A DNA stretch of 64,000 nt, taken from assembly GCA_027076325.1 (NCBI GenBank), contig JALTJZ010000046.1, positions 1 to 64,000 on the forward strand, written 5' to 3'. The position numbers were made by a program, and so were the translations under genes. This document shows positions 55,543 through 64,000 of this stretch, one piece after another. Below the pieces are notes generated by a model, which worked only from the letters and a program-made list of their open reading frames with translations, made no database searches and was not told the origin of the DNA. Position 1 is the first letter of the stretch. Each line of letters opens with the position of its first letter. The stretch is from Chromatiales bacterium (GTDB lineage Bacteria > Pseudomonadota > Gammaproteobacteria > UBA6429 > Thiohalophilaceae).

Positions 55543-56197
55543 ACTAACATGCCCCCCACCAATGACAGTAGATGATACCCAAAATAGCAATGCAGATAAT
55601 CAGGATGCCGCATGGGCGTCGGTGAATACGCCATTACATGTTGATGCGCTACTGGTTTTTATTCAGGATGTAGAACGCCTGCTACGTATTAACCCTATGC
55701 TAATATTTAAAAAATGGGAAAAATTAGGCGCTTCACAGTATTTTATGGCTGGACGCAATATTAGCCAGGAAACCCCGTTTGAATTTGAAACTAAATTAAC
55801 TGTTTTTAGGCGGCCAAACGGTCTGGAAATAGAATATGAAACTGGTGTTAAAGCCCGTACGGTCATTGAGGTTGAGGCCATTGAACTTGAAAATGGCGAG
55901 CCAGGCTCAAAATTAACCATCACCGATCATTATGATCGTCTGGATGAAGAGACACGGCAAACAAAGCTCGGTGAAGTCGATAAAAGTCTTATTATTTGGG
56001 CAACCGATCTGCAACGCTATCTTCTTGTCTGGAACCGCTGGTCGCGGGTTAAGCTATGGCGTATCTACATGCAACGCGTTTGGCTGCCCATGAAACCTTC
56101 AGGAAGACGCATTACCTACATGTTATTGTGGATTACCGTCGTTGAAATCGCGCTTATCGCACTGGGTGTCGGCATCTATTTTTCAGAATACAGTTAG
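55535..56197 (+). CDS. START/SRPBCC-like protein with C-terminal membrane anchor
   Basis: A 220-residue protein. Residues 40-175 look like a START/SRPBCC beta-alpha cavity domain (ETKLTVFRRPNGLEIEYETG, KLTITDHYDRLDEE), and the C-terminus has one membrane helix (YMLLWITVVEIALIALGVGIYF). No catalytic motif was identified. It overlaps the Usp gene by 8 bp, so the two are translationally coupled and probably cooperate. Confidence 0.68.
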   Translation: MTELTCPPPMTVDDTQNSNADNQDAAWASVNTPLHVDALLVFIQDVERLLRINPMLIFKKWEKLGASQYFMAGRNISQETPFEFETKLTVFRRPNGLEIEYETGVKARTVIEVEAIELENGEPGSKLTITDHYDRLDEETRQTKLGEVDKSLIIWATDLQRYLLVWNRWSRVKLWRIYMQRVWLPMKPSGRRITYMLLWITVVEIALIALGVGIYFSEYS

Positions 56198-56666
56198 TTA
56201 CCCCTCCCCTTCCCTGTACTAAAAACTATAAATCCGAGCCAGCCTCTTTTTTAAATAGGCCGGTTCGGATTAATATTTTCCACTATTTGGGAAATATTTC
56301 CAAAATCACTAAAGTTCGCCTTCGATTGTCCGCTGACAGATATAAGCACATCACTTTGATCGGTTCGGTTCGGTTCAACTCTGCTCCCAACTATCAGAGA
56401 CGACACGGGATCAACACAGTGAAAACCAAAATACAAAATTTGTTTAGAAATCAACTTTTTATCTTACTTATAAACGGCGTGTTTGCTTATACTGCATTTT
56501 GTGCCGTTATTATGGCAACGATCAATGTCCCCCCTGAAGAGATTCTTGAGAGTAATTTGCAGGAGATTATTCTGGTTTTCGAAGATTACGATTAAAATGA
56601 CATGCCGGGCTCTCTTCAGCAGGCGAAAATATTCAGCAAATTACCAATACAATATGCTTACAGTGG
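56198..56666. other. Intergenic region with one weak small ORF
   Basis: About 470 bases. It contains a palindrome GGAAATATTTCC at 56290-56301, a short tandem run of CGGTT units near 56359, and a possible 58-residue ORF at 56419-56595 listed separately. No RNA gene was recognised. Confidence 0.45.
56419..56595 (+). CDS. Possible small membrane protein
   Basis: A GTG-started frame of 58 residues with a hydrophobic segment (LFILLINGVFAYTAFCAVIMA) followed by an acidic tail ending FEDYD. The layout is protein-like, but the ribosome site is poor and the upstream part of the ORF looks non-coding. No family is recognised. Confidence 0.4.
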   Translation: MKTKIQNLFRNQLFILLINGVFAYTAFCAVIMATINVPPEEILESNLQEIILVFEDYD

Positions 56667-57590
56667 CTAATTATTAGCCAGGTGTGTAGGGAAAAGCTCA
56701 CGCACAGCCCAATTTGCAAACTCAGTGCGTGTGCAACTGTCAGCACTTTTAAGCCCATGCCCTTCTACAATACGATAGATAACCATGTCTTTTTTTGGGT
56801 CGTCAGAGACAGCTTCATCAATAATATGCCGCACAGACCATTCTGCACCGTGCTTACTATTCGTATAATAGTGACCAAGTTTAATTTGCTCAGCAGAAAA
56901 CGTAGGCGTTTCAGCATGCTCAAGGCTAAGCGCAAACAATCGCTGCAAATCATCCGCATTTAAATCAACGACTAAATCAATATCTGCCAGAGCGCGTTCA
57001 ATATGTTGTTTATCAATAAAACGGGATGGCTTTTTCACATTAAAGGAAGGCGCATCTGTAAAGCGCATCAAACTCACAGGATAGCGGCGCCAGGGGAAAA
57101 AACTGTTGAATGCAACCGCCGTAGCAAAAATAATAACGGTATTTAAAAGCACAGGGGTAAGCACATACTCATATCCCAAAGCATGAATTTGTGTGCTACC
57201 AATCACCGCAGCCAATGCCGTTGCCCCGCCTGGTGGATGAATGCAACGCAAAATATGCATCACGCCAATAGCCAACCCAACGGCTAAACCCGAGGCAAGA
57301 AAAATATTGGGCACAAGATAGTAACAGCTCACTCCGACCGCTGCCGAGCTTAGCTGCCCGCCAAACAAGGACCAGGGCTGGGATAACTTGCCGTGGGGTA
57401 CAGCAAACACCAGCACGGCAGAGGCTCCCATTGACGGTACAATTAAAGCAGCACCATTGGCTCCCGTAAAGTAAAAGCTGATAACACTGATCAGGAATAT
57501 ACCAGTAAAACCACCAAGTGTAGAAGCTAGCTTTTCTGCATGACTCACTGAAGTATCGGCACTTAAAAACTGAAGTACTTTTTTACTCAA
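56667..57590 (-). CDS. HPP family membrane protein
   Basis: A 307-residue protein with four to five N-terminal helices and the HPP signature RCIHPPGGATALAAVIG, plus SMGASAVLVFAVPHGKLSQPWS. The C-terminal 110 residues are soluble and contain LFALSLEHAETPTFSAEQI; some HPP proteins have CBS domains there, but this one does not. A plastid homologue has been linked to nitrite transport; bacterial function is not settled. Monocistronic. Confidence 0.88.
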   Translation of the reverse strand: MSKKVLQFLSADTSVSHAEKLASTLGGFTGIFLISVISFYFTGANGAALIVPSMGASAVLVFAVPHGKLSQPWSLFGGQLSSAAVGVSCYYLVPNIFLASGLAVGLAIGVMHILRCIHPPGGATALAAVIGSTQIHALGYEYVLTPVLLNTVIIFATAVAFNSFFPWRRYPVSLMRFTDAPSFNVKKPSRFIDKQHIERALADIDLVVDLNADDLQRLFALSLEHAETPTFSAEQIKLGHYYTNSKHGAEWSVRHIIDEAVSDDPKKDMVIYRIVEGHGLKSADSCTRTEFANWAVRELFPTHLANN

Positions 57591-57690
57591 ATTATTAACT
57601 ACCCTGTAGCCCGTTTATTAACGCAATGCTCACTTAATTATAAAATAAATTATGCCTACATTCTTTCATGATCATAAATTTAAAAGTGGG

Positions 57691-58278
57691 TTATTCCAAT
57701 TTCTTCTGTAAATTAATTTTCTGCTCAGCCAACAAATAAAGATGCCGATCCTGTTTGCATTTTTTATCCTGCTTACTCTCGATAATACTGTCACGCTGAC
57801 GCAATAGCGAAATAATGTCTGCCTGATAAATGCCAAGCATCGACAACAACCATTGCTCCAACATACTCGTTTGTTCAGCAAACGGAATTTTTCGTATTTG
57901 CTGCTCAAGTAAATAGGCATCCAGCCATGTTTCGCCACTCACCCAGTGGTTTACCATAAACCAACGTAAAGGCTGTCCACTATTATTCATTGATAGTGCA
58001 ACAAGATGTGCCCATGCCGCGACTTGCCCTGCTACCGGAGTAAAGATATGGAAATGCCCATGTTCCGTCTTAAATAAAGCCTGTATGTCTTTCTGGTTAG
58101 AATGGCAATGATAAAAGGCACGCCAGCCCGAATGATTAAAATGCAGTAACCCGCCCGGGTATTTTACTTCCTGCTGTATAGACTGATTATTATCTAAAAC
58201 CTGTAAAACCGGGTTTGAATTTTGCTCACCCATTTTGAGAATACTTTGGCGCAACAACTCTCGTGCAGTGTCTTGCAA
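57691..58278 (-). CDS. Uncharacterised soluble protein, histidine-rich core
   Basis: A 195-residue protein with no membrane segment. The middle has a striking aromatic/histidine set: GWRAFYHCHSN, then EHGHFHIFTP and AAWAHLVALSMN, suggesting a metal or ligand site. It resembles a family tentatively annotated DUF6969 (from memory, unverified). The C-terminus is helical and basic. Transcribed alone; no neighbour explains its role. Confidence 0.68.
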   Translation of the reverse strand: MQDTARELLRQSILKMGEQNSNPVLQVLDNNQSIQQEVKYPGGLLHFNHSGWRAFYHCHSNQKDIQALFKTEHGHFHIFTPVAGQVAAWAHLVALSMNNSGQPLRWFMVNHWVSGETWLDAYLLEQQIRKIPFAEQTSMLEQWLLSMLGIYQADIISLLRQRDSIIESKQDKKCKQDRHLYLLAEQKINLQKKLE

Positions 58279-58575
58279 GTCTAGCCACCTAATCCATATC
58301 GCACACTTTTATACGTAGCAGTACAAAAACGATTTAGATCTGAGTTTTTAAATAACAGTGCCAGATTCACGGCAGGACAAGTAATCAATTGGATCTATCC
58401 TTATGATAGTTAGGAGTCATTCTTACAAGTTAGTGTTCACTGTATTAGCTAACGAAACAAAAAGCGGGCTATTCTTATGTTCAGTTGCCATTTCAGCCCG
58501 ATTACTCAATCTGTTAGCAGTCAAACCACATATATAAATAACGATATATCTTAAAACGCACTATACAGAAAATAG
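58279..58575. other. Intergenic region, nothing recognised
   Basis: About 297 bases between two leftward genes. No ORF, hairpin with a T-tract, or known regulatory RNA was seen. Confidence 0.5.
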
Positions 58576-59799
58576 CTACTCAGTGGCTGCAAAATAAATG
58601 TCATCCCAGTAGGCAATAAATCGCCCTGCTCCCCTAATGGACTGAATAATTTCAATGCTCGCACTTTGTGATTTAGCCGGAGCATGTAAATCAGTAATAC
58701 GTAATTTTTGCCAGCCACCAATATATTCAGGATCAACCCAGTTAGTATCAGTCTTTGAACGCCCACTGCAATTTTGTCCATCATACCAGTTAATACGTAA
58801 CCGCCCACTACCCAATTGGTTTGATATTTCACCATGTTTAAAGCTAGCGGTGAGTATGAATTTCTTATTGACACCTAAATTAACACATTGCAACAAAGCA
58901 TTCTGGCCTTTACTCCCGGAGTTAGAATACATAATTACTTTTGCAGCACCGGGGAAACGATCCCCCTGAGAATACGACCATTCTACTTTCAACCCTGATT
59001 GCCAGACACTAATATCCTTTTTAAAATCACCATTTTTAATGTAATTCTCACCCGCCTGCAAAGTGTATTTATTATTAGCGGCACTCGCATTAGTTGTTAC
59101 TGGAGAAGATTGCCTGAACATTTCTGATGGATAAAAACGAATATTATCCCAATAGGCTTTGCCATCATTCGAGTAACGACCATTTTGTGTAACTGTTATT
59201 TTCACTGCTTGAGCACCCAGTGCAGGGGTTAAATTTTTTCTAACCAGATGCTGCCAGCCTTCAATCAATTTAGGTTCCAGATAACTCCCCCATTGCCCAC
59301 CCGTCGAACAATTTGTTGATTCATACCATATAATATTCACTCTATTTGCAACGTTTTTCTTTGGCAAACCTTGTAAACGCACATCTGCAGAAACTTCAAA
59401 TTTTGATGCGTCCGTCAATAACACACATTGCGATGCCGTTGTTTCGTGGATATATCTATCTTTCGGTGGTTTAGCTGCATGCACCAGCAAACCAGCACCG
59501 CCGTTTTTACCACCATTGCTTGTCCATAACATACCCAATGGCACACGCCAGTCGAGTAGCTTATTATCAAAGTTTGAATTCTTAACAAGATTTTGACCAA
59601 AATAAGTTTCCGTCTTTATTTCGGGTGCTGAAATATTAACCTGTGACCTGGGCTGCTTTTTAATAATTAGATTTTCAGTGGCTGCACATTCACTGTCTTT
59701 AAAAATAATAATACCTTTATCATCGGTACACTGATAAATTTCCGCATGCGTATATTGAACATAAAAACTAATCAAGATAATAAGTAAACTTTTTTTCAT
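58576..59799 (-). CDS. Secreted DUF4124 protein with two carbohydrate-binding-like modules
   Basis: A 407-residue exported protein. After an 18-residue signal peptide comes a DUF4124 domain (EIYQCTDDKGIIIFKDSEC). Two repeats of a beta-sandwich of about 150 residues follow, one starting NLVKNSNFDNKLLDWRV and ending YWDNIRFYP, the other NYIKNGDFKKDISVWQ and ending YWDDIYFAA. This is a CBM4/9-like pattern. No catalytic domain is present. A glycan-binding or surface role is inferred. Confidence 0.78.
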   Translation of the reverse strand: MKKSLLIILISFYVQYTHAEIYQCTDDKGIIIFKDSECAATENLIIKKQPRSQVNISAPEIKTETYFGQNLVKNSNFDNKLLDWRVPLGMLWTSNGGKNGGAGLLVHAAKPPKDRYIHETTASQCVLLTDASKFEVSADVRLQGLPKKNVANRVNIIWYESTNCSTGGQWGSYLEPKLIEGWQHLVRKNLTPALGAQAVKITVTQNGRYSNDGKAYWDNIRFYPSEMFRQSSPVTTNASAANNKYTLQAGENYIKNGDFKKDISVWQSGLKVEWSYSQGDRFPGAAKVIMYSNSGSKGQNALLQCVNLGVNKKFILTASFKHGEISNQLGSGRLRINWYDGQNCSGRSKTDTNWVDPEYIGGWQKLRITDLHAPAKSQSASIEIIQSIRGAGRFIAYWDDIYFAATE

Positions 59800-59931
59800 T
59801 ATTACTTCTCTTTTAAAATTAGCATATCCTTAATATGTTCGGTGTAGAAACCACAACGATGATACCATAAAATTTTATTTAGCTCTGTACTCTGGTTCGC
59901 ATATAGAAGACTCGATGAAATAGAGCTTAAA

Positions 59932-62046
59932 TCAAGCCTGCTCAATATTTTTAATAATAGCCATTAGTTCGTCGACAGGCACTGCTTTTGAAAAGAAGTA
60001 CCCCTGTACTTTGTCACAACCTAATAGTTTTAACTGCGTTAATGTTTCAATATCTTCCACACCTTCCGCAACGACAACATGACCTAAATTATGCACTAAA
60101 TCGATAACTGATTTCACAATATTTGCATCGTTATCATCTCTGACCATATCAATAATAAATGATTTATCTATCTTAACTTCTTCAACAGAAAGTTTTTTCA
60201 AATAACTAAGAGAAGAGTAACCTGTTCCAAAATCATCAATCGAAAATTGTAACCGTTGCATGTCTGGCTCATGCATTATTTCAATAACCTGCTCCGGGTT
60301 ATACATAATCGCGCTCTCGGTAATCTCTGCTGTAATACCATTGTTATGCATCTTGTATTTATTACATAGTCCGGCAATACGCGCAGGCAACCCCGGGCTG
60401 GCTAAGTCACGCGCTGACAAATTAATAGCAATATTCAGATTCACTCCAGTATCCTGCCATTTTCTCCATTGTGTAAAGGCTTCTTCAAGAACCCAGTCAC
60501 TTACCTGATTTATTAACCCGGTGTTTTCGGCTATCGGAATAAATTGGTCGGGGAAAATCCAGCCAAGCTCAGGATGGTACCAGCGAATTAATGCTTCAAC
60601 TGAAACAACTTTATTCTCGACCAAAGAAACCTGGGGTTGATAATGCAATTGTAACTGGTTTGTTTCTAGTGCCGTATGAAGATAATCCATTAAGGATAAA
60701 CGTAATGGGGTATATTTATCAAGTTCAGCACGATAAACACAAACATCACTTTTATCTTTTTTTGCTTCATACATCGCAACATCGGCAAGCCGCACTAAAG
60801 AAGTGTGGTCAACACCATGATCAGGATATATTGCAATCCCAATACTTGCCCCTACTTTAATGGTATGATCATCCAGCGCAAAGCTTGGCAGCAGTTCTTC
60901 CAGTATTTTATTGGCAACCTTAACTGCATCATGTTCATTGATATCCGGCAACACCATGGCAAATTCATCCCCCCCTAAGCGGCCAACGGTATCGCTGTCC
61001 CTTATCGCCTTTAACAGTCTCTGTGATACATTAATCAACAAACGATCCCCTTCAGGATGGCCTAAAGTGTCATTTACTTCTTTAAAATTATTTAAATCCA
61101 TAATAAAAACAGCAAGCTTTGTTTTTGTTCGCTCAGCATGTGCAATGTCATGTTGCAACTGTTCTGTTACTAATACACGGTTTGGTAACCCGGTGAGTGG
61201 ATCATGCATTGCTTCGTGTGCAATTTTCAGGTTAAGAATTTGTAATTCCTGTGTTCTTGCCTGAACATGCTCTTCCAGCGAATCATTTAATTCTGACAAC
61301 TCCATCATAACTAGATCTCTTGATTCCATTGTTTCTTTTATTTGCAAACGCATTTTATCAAATGAATCAGCAAGAAGTGCAAACTCACCAGAACCATCTA
61401 TCTTTACTGTTTTATCAAAATCAAAATTTGCTATACTTTGTGTGCCCTGCATTAATATTTCAATTGGTTTAAATATTTTTCGCTTAAATAGAAAATACAT
61501 TGCCCCACCAACAAACAACCCAACGCCCAGAGTAATCCATAAAATATTCAGCAAAGCATCTTTAGACAACTTGTTATAGGGCTGACGATCCAGACCCACC
61601 CATGCCTTTGCCAGAGGCTTATCACCAAACTTAATCACCGTTTCAAAGAACAGGATGTCCGTATTTTTCCTCAAATCATTTAATGCTGGTTGAATATCTA
61701 CAATTTCATCTGATTGCAAAACTTCCTTTATATAATTATTATTTTTGTTCAAATAATGTGTAAGAGGAACATTCTTGTCATTAACCACTGCAGCAAATAC
61801 AATATCTTTTTGATTACTTATAAACTCTGCATAACCATTAAGTGTCACATCATCAAATACAAGAAGCGGCTCAACACTGATAGCTGCTAGCAATTCAGCC
61901 AAAGATTCACCTCGATCATAAAGTGCTTTGTTAATAATATTCGCTTCATTGCTGTATTGGGTATACGTACTGACGCTTATTGCTATACCAAGGATAATTG
62001 CAATAAAAATAAAAAACTGGGAAGTAAGGCTGCTAAATCGTGTCAC
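59932..62046 (-). CDS. Membrane HAMP-GGDEF-EAL protein
   Basis: A 704-residue protein: helix (10-30), periplasmic domain (about 35-170), helix (175-195), HAMP (about 190-250), GGDEF and EAL. GGDEF is intact (GRLGGDEFAMV) with RDSD five residues earlier as inhibitory site. EAL is intact (VEALIRWYHPELG, IDDFGTGYSS, VKIDKSF, AEGVE, VQGYFF). It may make or degrade c-di-GMP depending on input. The PhnD-like binding protein gene is 12 bp upstream, probably supplying the periplasmic signal. Confidence 0.93.
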   Translation of the reverse strand: MTRFSSLTSQFFIFIAIILGIAISVSTYTQYSNEANIINKALYDRGESLAELLAAISVEPLLVFDDVTLNGYAEFISNQKDIVFAAVVNDKNVPLTHYLNKNNNYIKEVLQSDEIVDIQPALNDLRKNTDILFFETVIKFGDKPLAKAWVGLDRQPYNKLSKDALLNILWITLGVGLFVGGAMYFLFKRKIFKPIEILMQGTQSIANFDFDKTVKIDGSGEFALLADSFDKMRLQIKETMESRDLVMMELSELNDSLEEHVQARTQELQILNLKIAHEAMHDPLTGLPNRVLVTEQLQHDIAHAERTKTKLAVFIMDLNNFKEVNDTLGHPEGDRLLINVSQRLLKAIRDSDTVGRLGGDEFAMVLPDINEHDAVKVANKILEELLPSFALDDHTIKVGASIGIAIYPDHGVDHTSLVRLADVAMYEAKKDKSDVCVYRAELDKYTPLRLSLMDYLHTALETNQLQLHYQPQVSLVENKVVSVEALIRWYHPELGWIFPDQFIPIAENTGLINQVSDWVLEEAFTQWRKWQDTGVNLNIAINLSARDLASPGLPARIAGLCNKYKMHNNGITAEITESAIMYNPEQVIEIMHEPDMQRLQFSIDDFGTGYSSLSYLKKLSVEEVKIDKSFIIDMVRDDNDANIVKSVIDLVHNLGHVVVAEGVEDIETLTQLKLLGCDKVQGYFFSKAVPVDELMAIIKNIEQA

Positions 62047-62058
62047 TGTCAGTCCATG

Positions 62059-62940
62059 TTATTCCAGAGCTGATATTCCATAATCATTACCATAAACATC
62101 AGCCACTATCTTTCGGTGTGCATTAAAGTCAGAATCTTCTGCTGTCACCAGCGCATTCAAGTTTGCCAACTTCAATATTTCCTTTCCTTCAGTATTACTA
62201 CTTAACGTTGTTAAGACTGTTTGGAGTTTATGTTTTAATTCTGCAGACAGGCTATGGCTAACTGCCCAGGGTAAATGTATCATGGGTTCTGTTTTAGCCA
62301 AATATTTTAATTGTGAAACATCAATTCTCTGGCGAACATTATCAAGCTGCATCACTACATCACCGGAACCCGATGCATCGGCACGCTTAAAGTAGGTTGA
62401 TATAATTGTGTTTGGGGGGTTTATCGCAAAACGTTCAATATAATCACCGGCATTCAAGCCGCCCTGTCGCAACAACCATGTTGCTGAGATATAACTTTGC
62501 ATTGCACGGCGACCACCACCAAATAGAATAGTTTTACCACGAAGATCTGAAATTTTATTAATACCACTATCTTTGCGTACAATTAACGAACCTGCAATTG
62601 TTGTACTGCCCAGTTCCTTATTTACAGCTATAACATCATAACCATAATACTGGTGTGAAACGATATAGTGATATTGATTAAAATGCACAATGTCATAACG
62701 TCGCTGCTTTATATTAGTCCAGAAGTCACTGAAGGATTTACTTGTCTCGATCACAACATCTCTATCAAGCTGTTGACTTAGGTAATCTGCCAATGGCGTA
62801 AATAATTTATACGTTAATTTAATATTACGGCGCGGAAAAATACCCATTACTAAAGGGCGCACTTTTGCCGCAACAGCAGGTAATGCCAACAGTGAAGTTG
62901 CTGACGCTAAAAGATAAGAAAAGAACTGACGACGCTGCAC
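62059..62940 (-). CDS. PhnD-like periplasmic substrate-binding protein
   Basis: A 293-residue PhnD-type solute-binding protein. The N-terminus MQRRQFFSYLLAS has a twin-arginine look and ends at a VAA cleavage site. Core segments are LVMGIFPRRN, YTPLADYLSQQ-like, and FGGGRRAMQSYI. No permease or ATPase is nearby, and the gene is operonic with a GGDEF-EAL sensor. It is more likely a ligand-sensing partner than part of a transporter. Ligand (phosphonate, phosphite or other) not determined. Confidence 0.87.
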   Translation of the reverse strand: MQRRQFFSYLLASATSLLALPAVAAKVRPLVMGIFPRRNIKLTYKLFTPLADYLSQQLDRDVVIETSKSFSDFWTNIKQRRYDIVHFNQYHYIVSHQYYGYDVIAVNKELGSTTIAGSLIVRKDSGINKISDLRGKTILFGGGRRAMQSYISATWLLRQGGLNAGDYIERFAINPPNTIISTYFKRADASGSGDVVMQLDNVRQRIDVSQLKYLAKTEPMIHLPWAVSHSLSAELKHKLQTVLTTLSSNTEGKEILKLANLNALVTAEDSDFNAHRKIVADVYGNDYGISALE

Positions 62941-63121
62941 ATAAAACTCGATATTTTTTTGCTATTTTCCAGTACAGTATATCGAACAAACAGAGGCTTA
63001 ACTTTAATTATTCTATGCTTTAACCCACTAAGCCAAATTTGGGGTAAAAGATAAAAAATATAGATTATTCAACGACCTGGCCTTGTTAGCAGACTATTTT
63101 TTTACGCTTATTTGCCGCCTA

Positions 63122-63160
63122 TAAAAAAACCGACATAACAAATGTGTTACACCGGTTTTT
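63122..63160 (-). terminator. Weak terminator after the 39-residue gene
   Basis: AAAAACCG/CGGTTTTT arms with an inner TAACA/TGTTA stem and a 3-base internal mismatch, followed on the minus strand by a T-run. It would end leftward transcription of the small gene at 63221. Confidence 0.5.
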
Positions 63161-63220
63161 AACTTCAACCACGACAAAAATAAAATTTCCCGTGCCTGAG
63201 ATTAGCAAGTACTAAGCGAC

Positions 63221-63340
63221 CTAATAAACGATAGAACGCGCTAAATATACCATTGCCAGAAAAAAGCCAAATAGTGTTGCGGTTAAAATTGTTAACGTCT
63301 GTAAAACCTTTGAATCCTGAATATCTTTTGGATCGCTCAT
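63221..63340 (-). CDS. Tiny membrane protein (39 residues)
   Basis: A complete ATG-to-TAG frame: a polar start (MSDPKDIQDSKVLQ) then one hydrophobic helix (TLTILTATLFGFFLAMVYLA) and a short tail. GAGGTTTGG upstream is a good ribosome site. A longer ORF in another frame covers the same DNA but lacks these features. Function unknown; the layout resembles small accessory subunits of membrane complexes. Confidence 0.72.
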   Translation of the reverse strand: MSDPKDIQDSKVLQTLTILTATLFGFFLAMVYLARSIVY

Positions 63341-63804
63341 ACCAAACCTCATGTAAGTTATTGATTAAATAGATTTTTAAGTTATATTTAAATTTCACTT
63401 ATAGCTTACTAAATTACCTGGGTATTAGGTATTAGAGAGATCTAATGTGTCGATAAGATAATTTATGAGTAGTTTACTCAGGTATATTAAGTGGCACCAC
63501 CTCTGAGGGATCCCCACGAAATTTAGCGTTTCCTGTCTTTGCGAGGAAACACTGAAAAACAGGTGTTTTTCAGTGTTGACGCGACAACCTTATCATTAAA
63601 GGTTATCAACCTAAGATTGCCGCCCTCACGTTGTTGCTTCGCAATGACCGCGTTTTATTCCGGTATTGATACCTGTATTTCTAAGCGATTGTTTTTGATC
63701 CCTTTTTTGTGGGGATATTTCAGGCGCCGCCTCCCTTTTATAGCTATTAGTGTGCTAAAGTTTTCGCTGCACTGTTTACCAATAGCTTGTACAAAAGGTC
63801 TGGT
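63341..63804. other. Intergenic region with a palindromic element
   Basis: About 460 bases. The only structured part is the palindromic element at 63534-63649, listed separately. A long ORF on the plus strand across it reads through the hairpin and is not considered real. Confidence 0.5.
63534..63649. repeat. Dispersed palindromic repeat, MITE-like
   Basis: The outer ends TGTCTTTGCGAGGA and GCTTCGCAATGACC are imperfect inverse complements. This is the pattern of the widespread ...CATTGCGAGG.../...CGCAATGAC... intergenic palindromic elements. Inside, AACACTGAAAAAC (63548-63560) and GTTTTTCAGTGTT (63565-63577) form a perfect 13-bp hairpin. No other full copy was found in this window, so mobility is inferred from the family pattern only. 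Confidence 0.62.
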
Positions 63805-64000
63805 ATGAAGAAAATAAAAAATGAAGCTGAATTAGTAAAGTTAGCCATTAACACAGGTGTCAAGTTTGCAGAACTCAGAGGTGCCGCCATTTTCGAACCA
63901 ACAGATGCACAAAGTGAAAAAATACTCTACATCTACAGGCTGCTCGTACACGATAAGCTCATTCAACCCCTACCTGAAGATCAGGTATCGCAAAAAAGTA
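63805..64000 (+). CDS. Start of an uncharacterised protein gene (partial)
   Basis: ATG 63805 opens a frame that stays open to the right edge (65 codons). The N-terminus is MKKIKNEAELVKLAINTG, hydrophilic and helical. AAAAGGTCTGGT upstream is an acceptable ribosome site. Too little is visible to name a family. Confidence 0.6.
   Translation, partial: MKKIKNEAELVKLAINTGVKFAELRGAAIFEPTDAQSEKILYIYRLLVHDKLIQPLPEDQVSQKS

Noticed and set aside
63165-63398. 77-residue minus-strand ORF
   Set aside because: The 39-residue frame in the same DNA has a better ribosome site and a membrane helix. The longer ORF looks like its shadow.
63539-63808. 89-residue plus-strand ORF
   Set aside because: It passes through the palindromic element and overlaps the start of the last gene without a ribosome site.

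Overview
The window is a dense, moderately AT-rich bacterial chromosome segment of about 58 protein genes. No rRNA, tRNA, insertion sequence, prophage or CRISPR array was recognised. Gene content points to a gammaproteobacterium: MutH, Mpl, RNase D, the thiD-thiE-hemL order, HemJ and a RegB/RegA redox pair. Many c-di-GMP proteins and a TonB-dependent uptake system suggest a free-living, probably aquatic, respiring organism. A sulfur-oxidising or methylotrophic lineage is a guess only; the genus cannot be fixed from sequence reading.

Layout. 1-8.4 kb: ClC antiporter, TlpA-like thioredoxin, HemJ, an HDOD protein, rubredoxin, thiD-thiE-hemL and a secreted alpha/beta hydrolase with an extra beta-rich domain. 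8.4-18.2 kb: a DedA/pseudo-PAP2/LssY fusion, a Lon-N protein, ubiX, mpl, rnd, a cardiolipin synthase-like gene and the three-gene AmmeMemoRadiSam module. 18.2-26.5 kb: an adenylate kinase with a histone-H1-like lysine tail, ppa, a phosphodiesterase, a PAS-GGDEF-EAL protein, a membrane-tethered LuxR-type regulator, a cytochrome b561 and moaE/moaD/moaC. 26.6-35.5 kb: mutH, HDOD-GAF, a methyltransferase, MgtC, a phosphoethanolamine transferase-like enzyme, a diguanylate cyclase and a DUF502 protein. 35.4-40.2 kb: a compact lipid or natural-product-like cluster (cytochrome P450, fatty acyl-AMP ligase with fused carrier, phosphopantetheinyl transferase, DUF374 acyltransferase). 40.2-46.4 kb: a GGDEF-EAL protein, a GEMM-I c-di-GMP riboswitch in front of a DUF1631 gene, and a second, ordinary adenylate kinase. 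46.4-51 kb: TonB, TonB-dependent receptor, cysteine-bearing Asp-box protein and thioredoxin. 51-56.2 kb: regB-regA, then a YeiH-like transporter, a 42-residue membrane protein, a universal stress protein and a START-like membrane protein. 56.2-64 kb: HPP protein, unknown proteins, a PhnD-like binding protein paired with a GGDEF-EAL enzyme, a 39-residue membrane protein and a dispersed palindromic element.

How it fits together. c-di-GMP signalling is the main theme: one intact diguanylate cyclase, one intact bifunctional GGDEF-EAL protein, two proteins with damaged GGDEF but good EAL domains, two HDOD proteins, and a riboswitch that probably puts the DUF1631 gene under c-di-GMP control. The strongest candidates for undescribed biology are the lysine-tailed adenylate kinase beside a normal paralogue, the P450/FAAL-carrier/PPTase/acyltransferase cluster, the riboswitch-DUF1631 unit, the Cys-rich Asp-box/TonB cluster, and the transporter paired with a tiny membrane protein.
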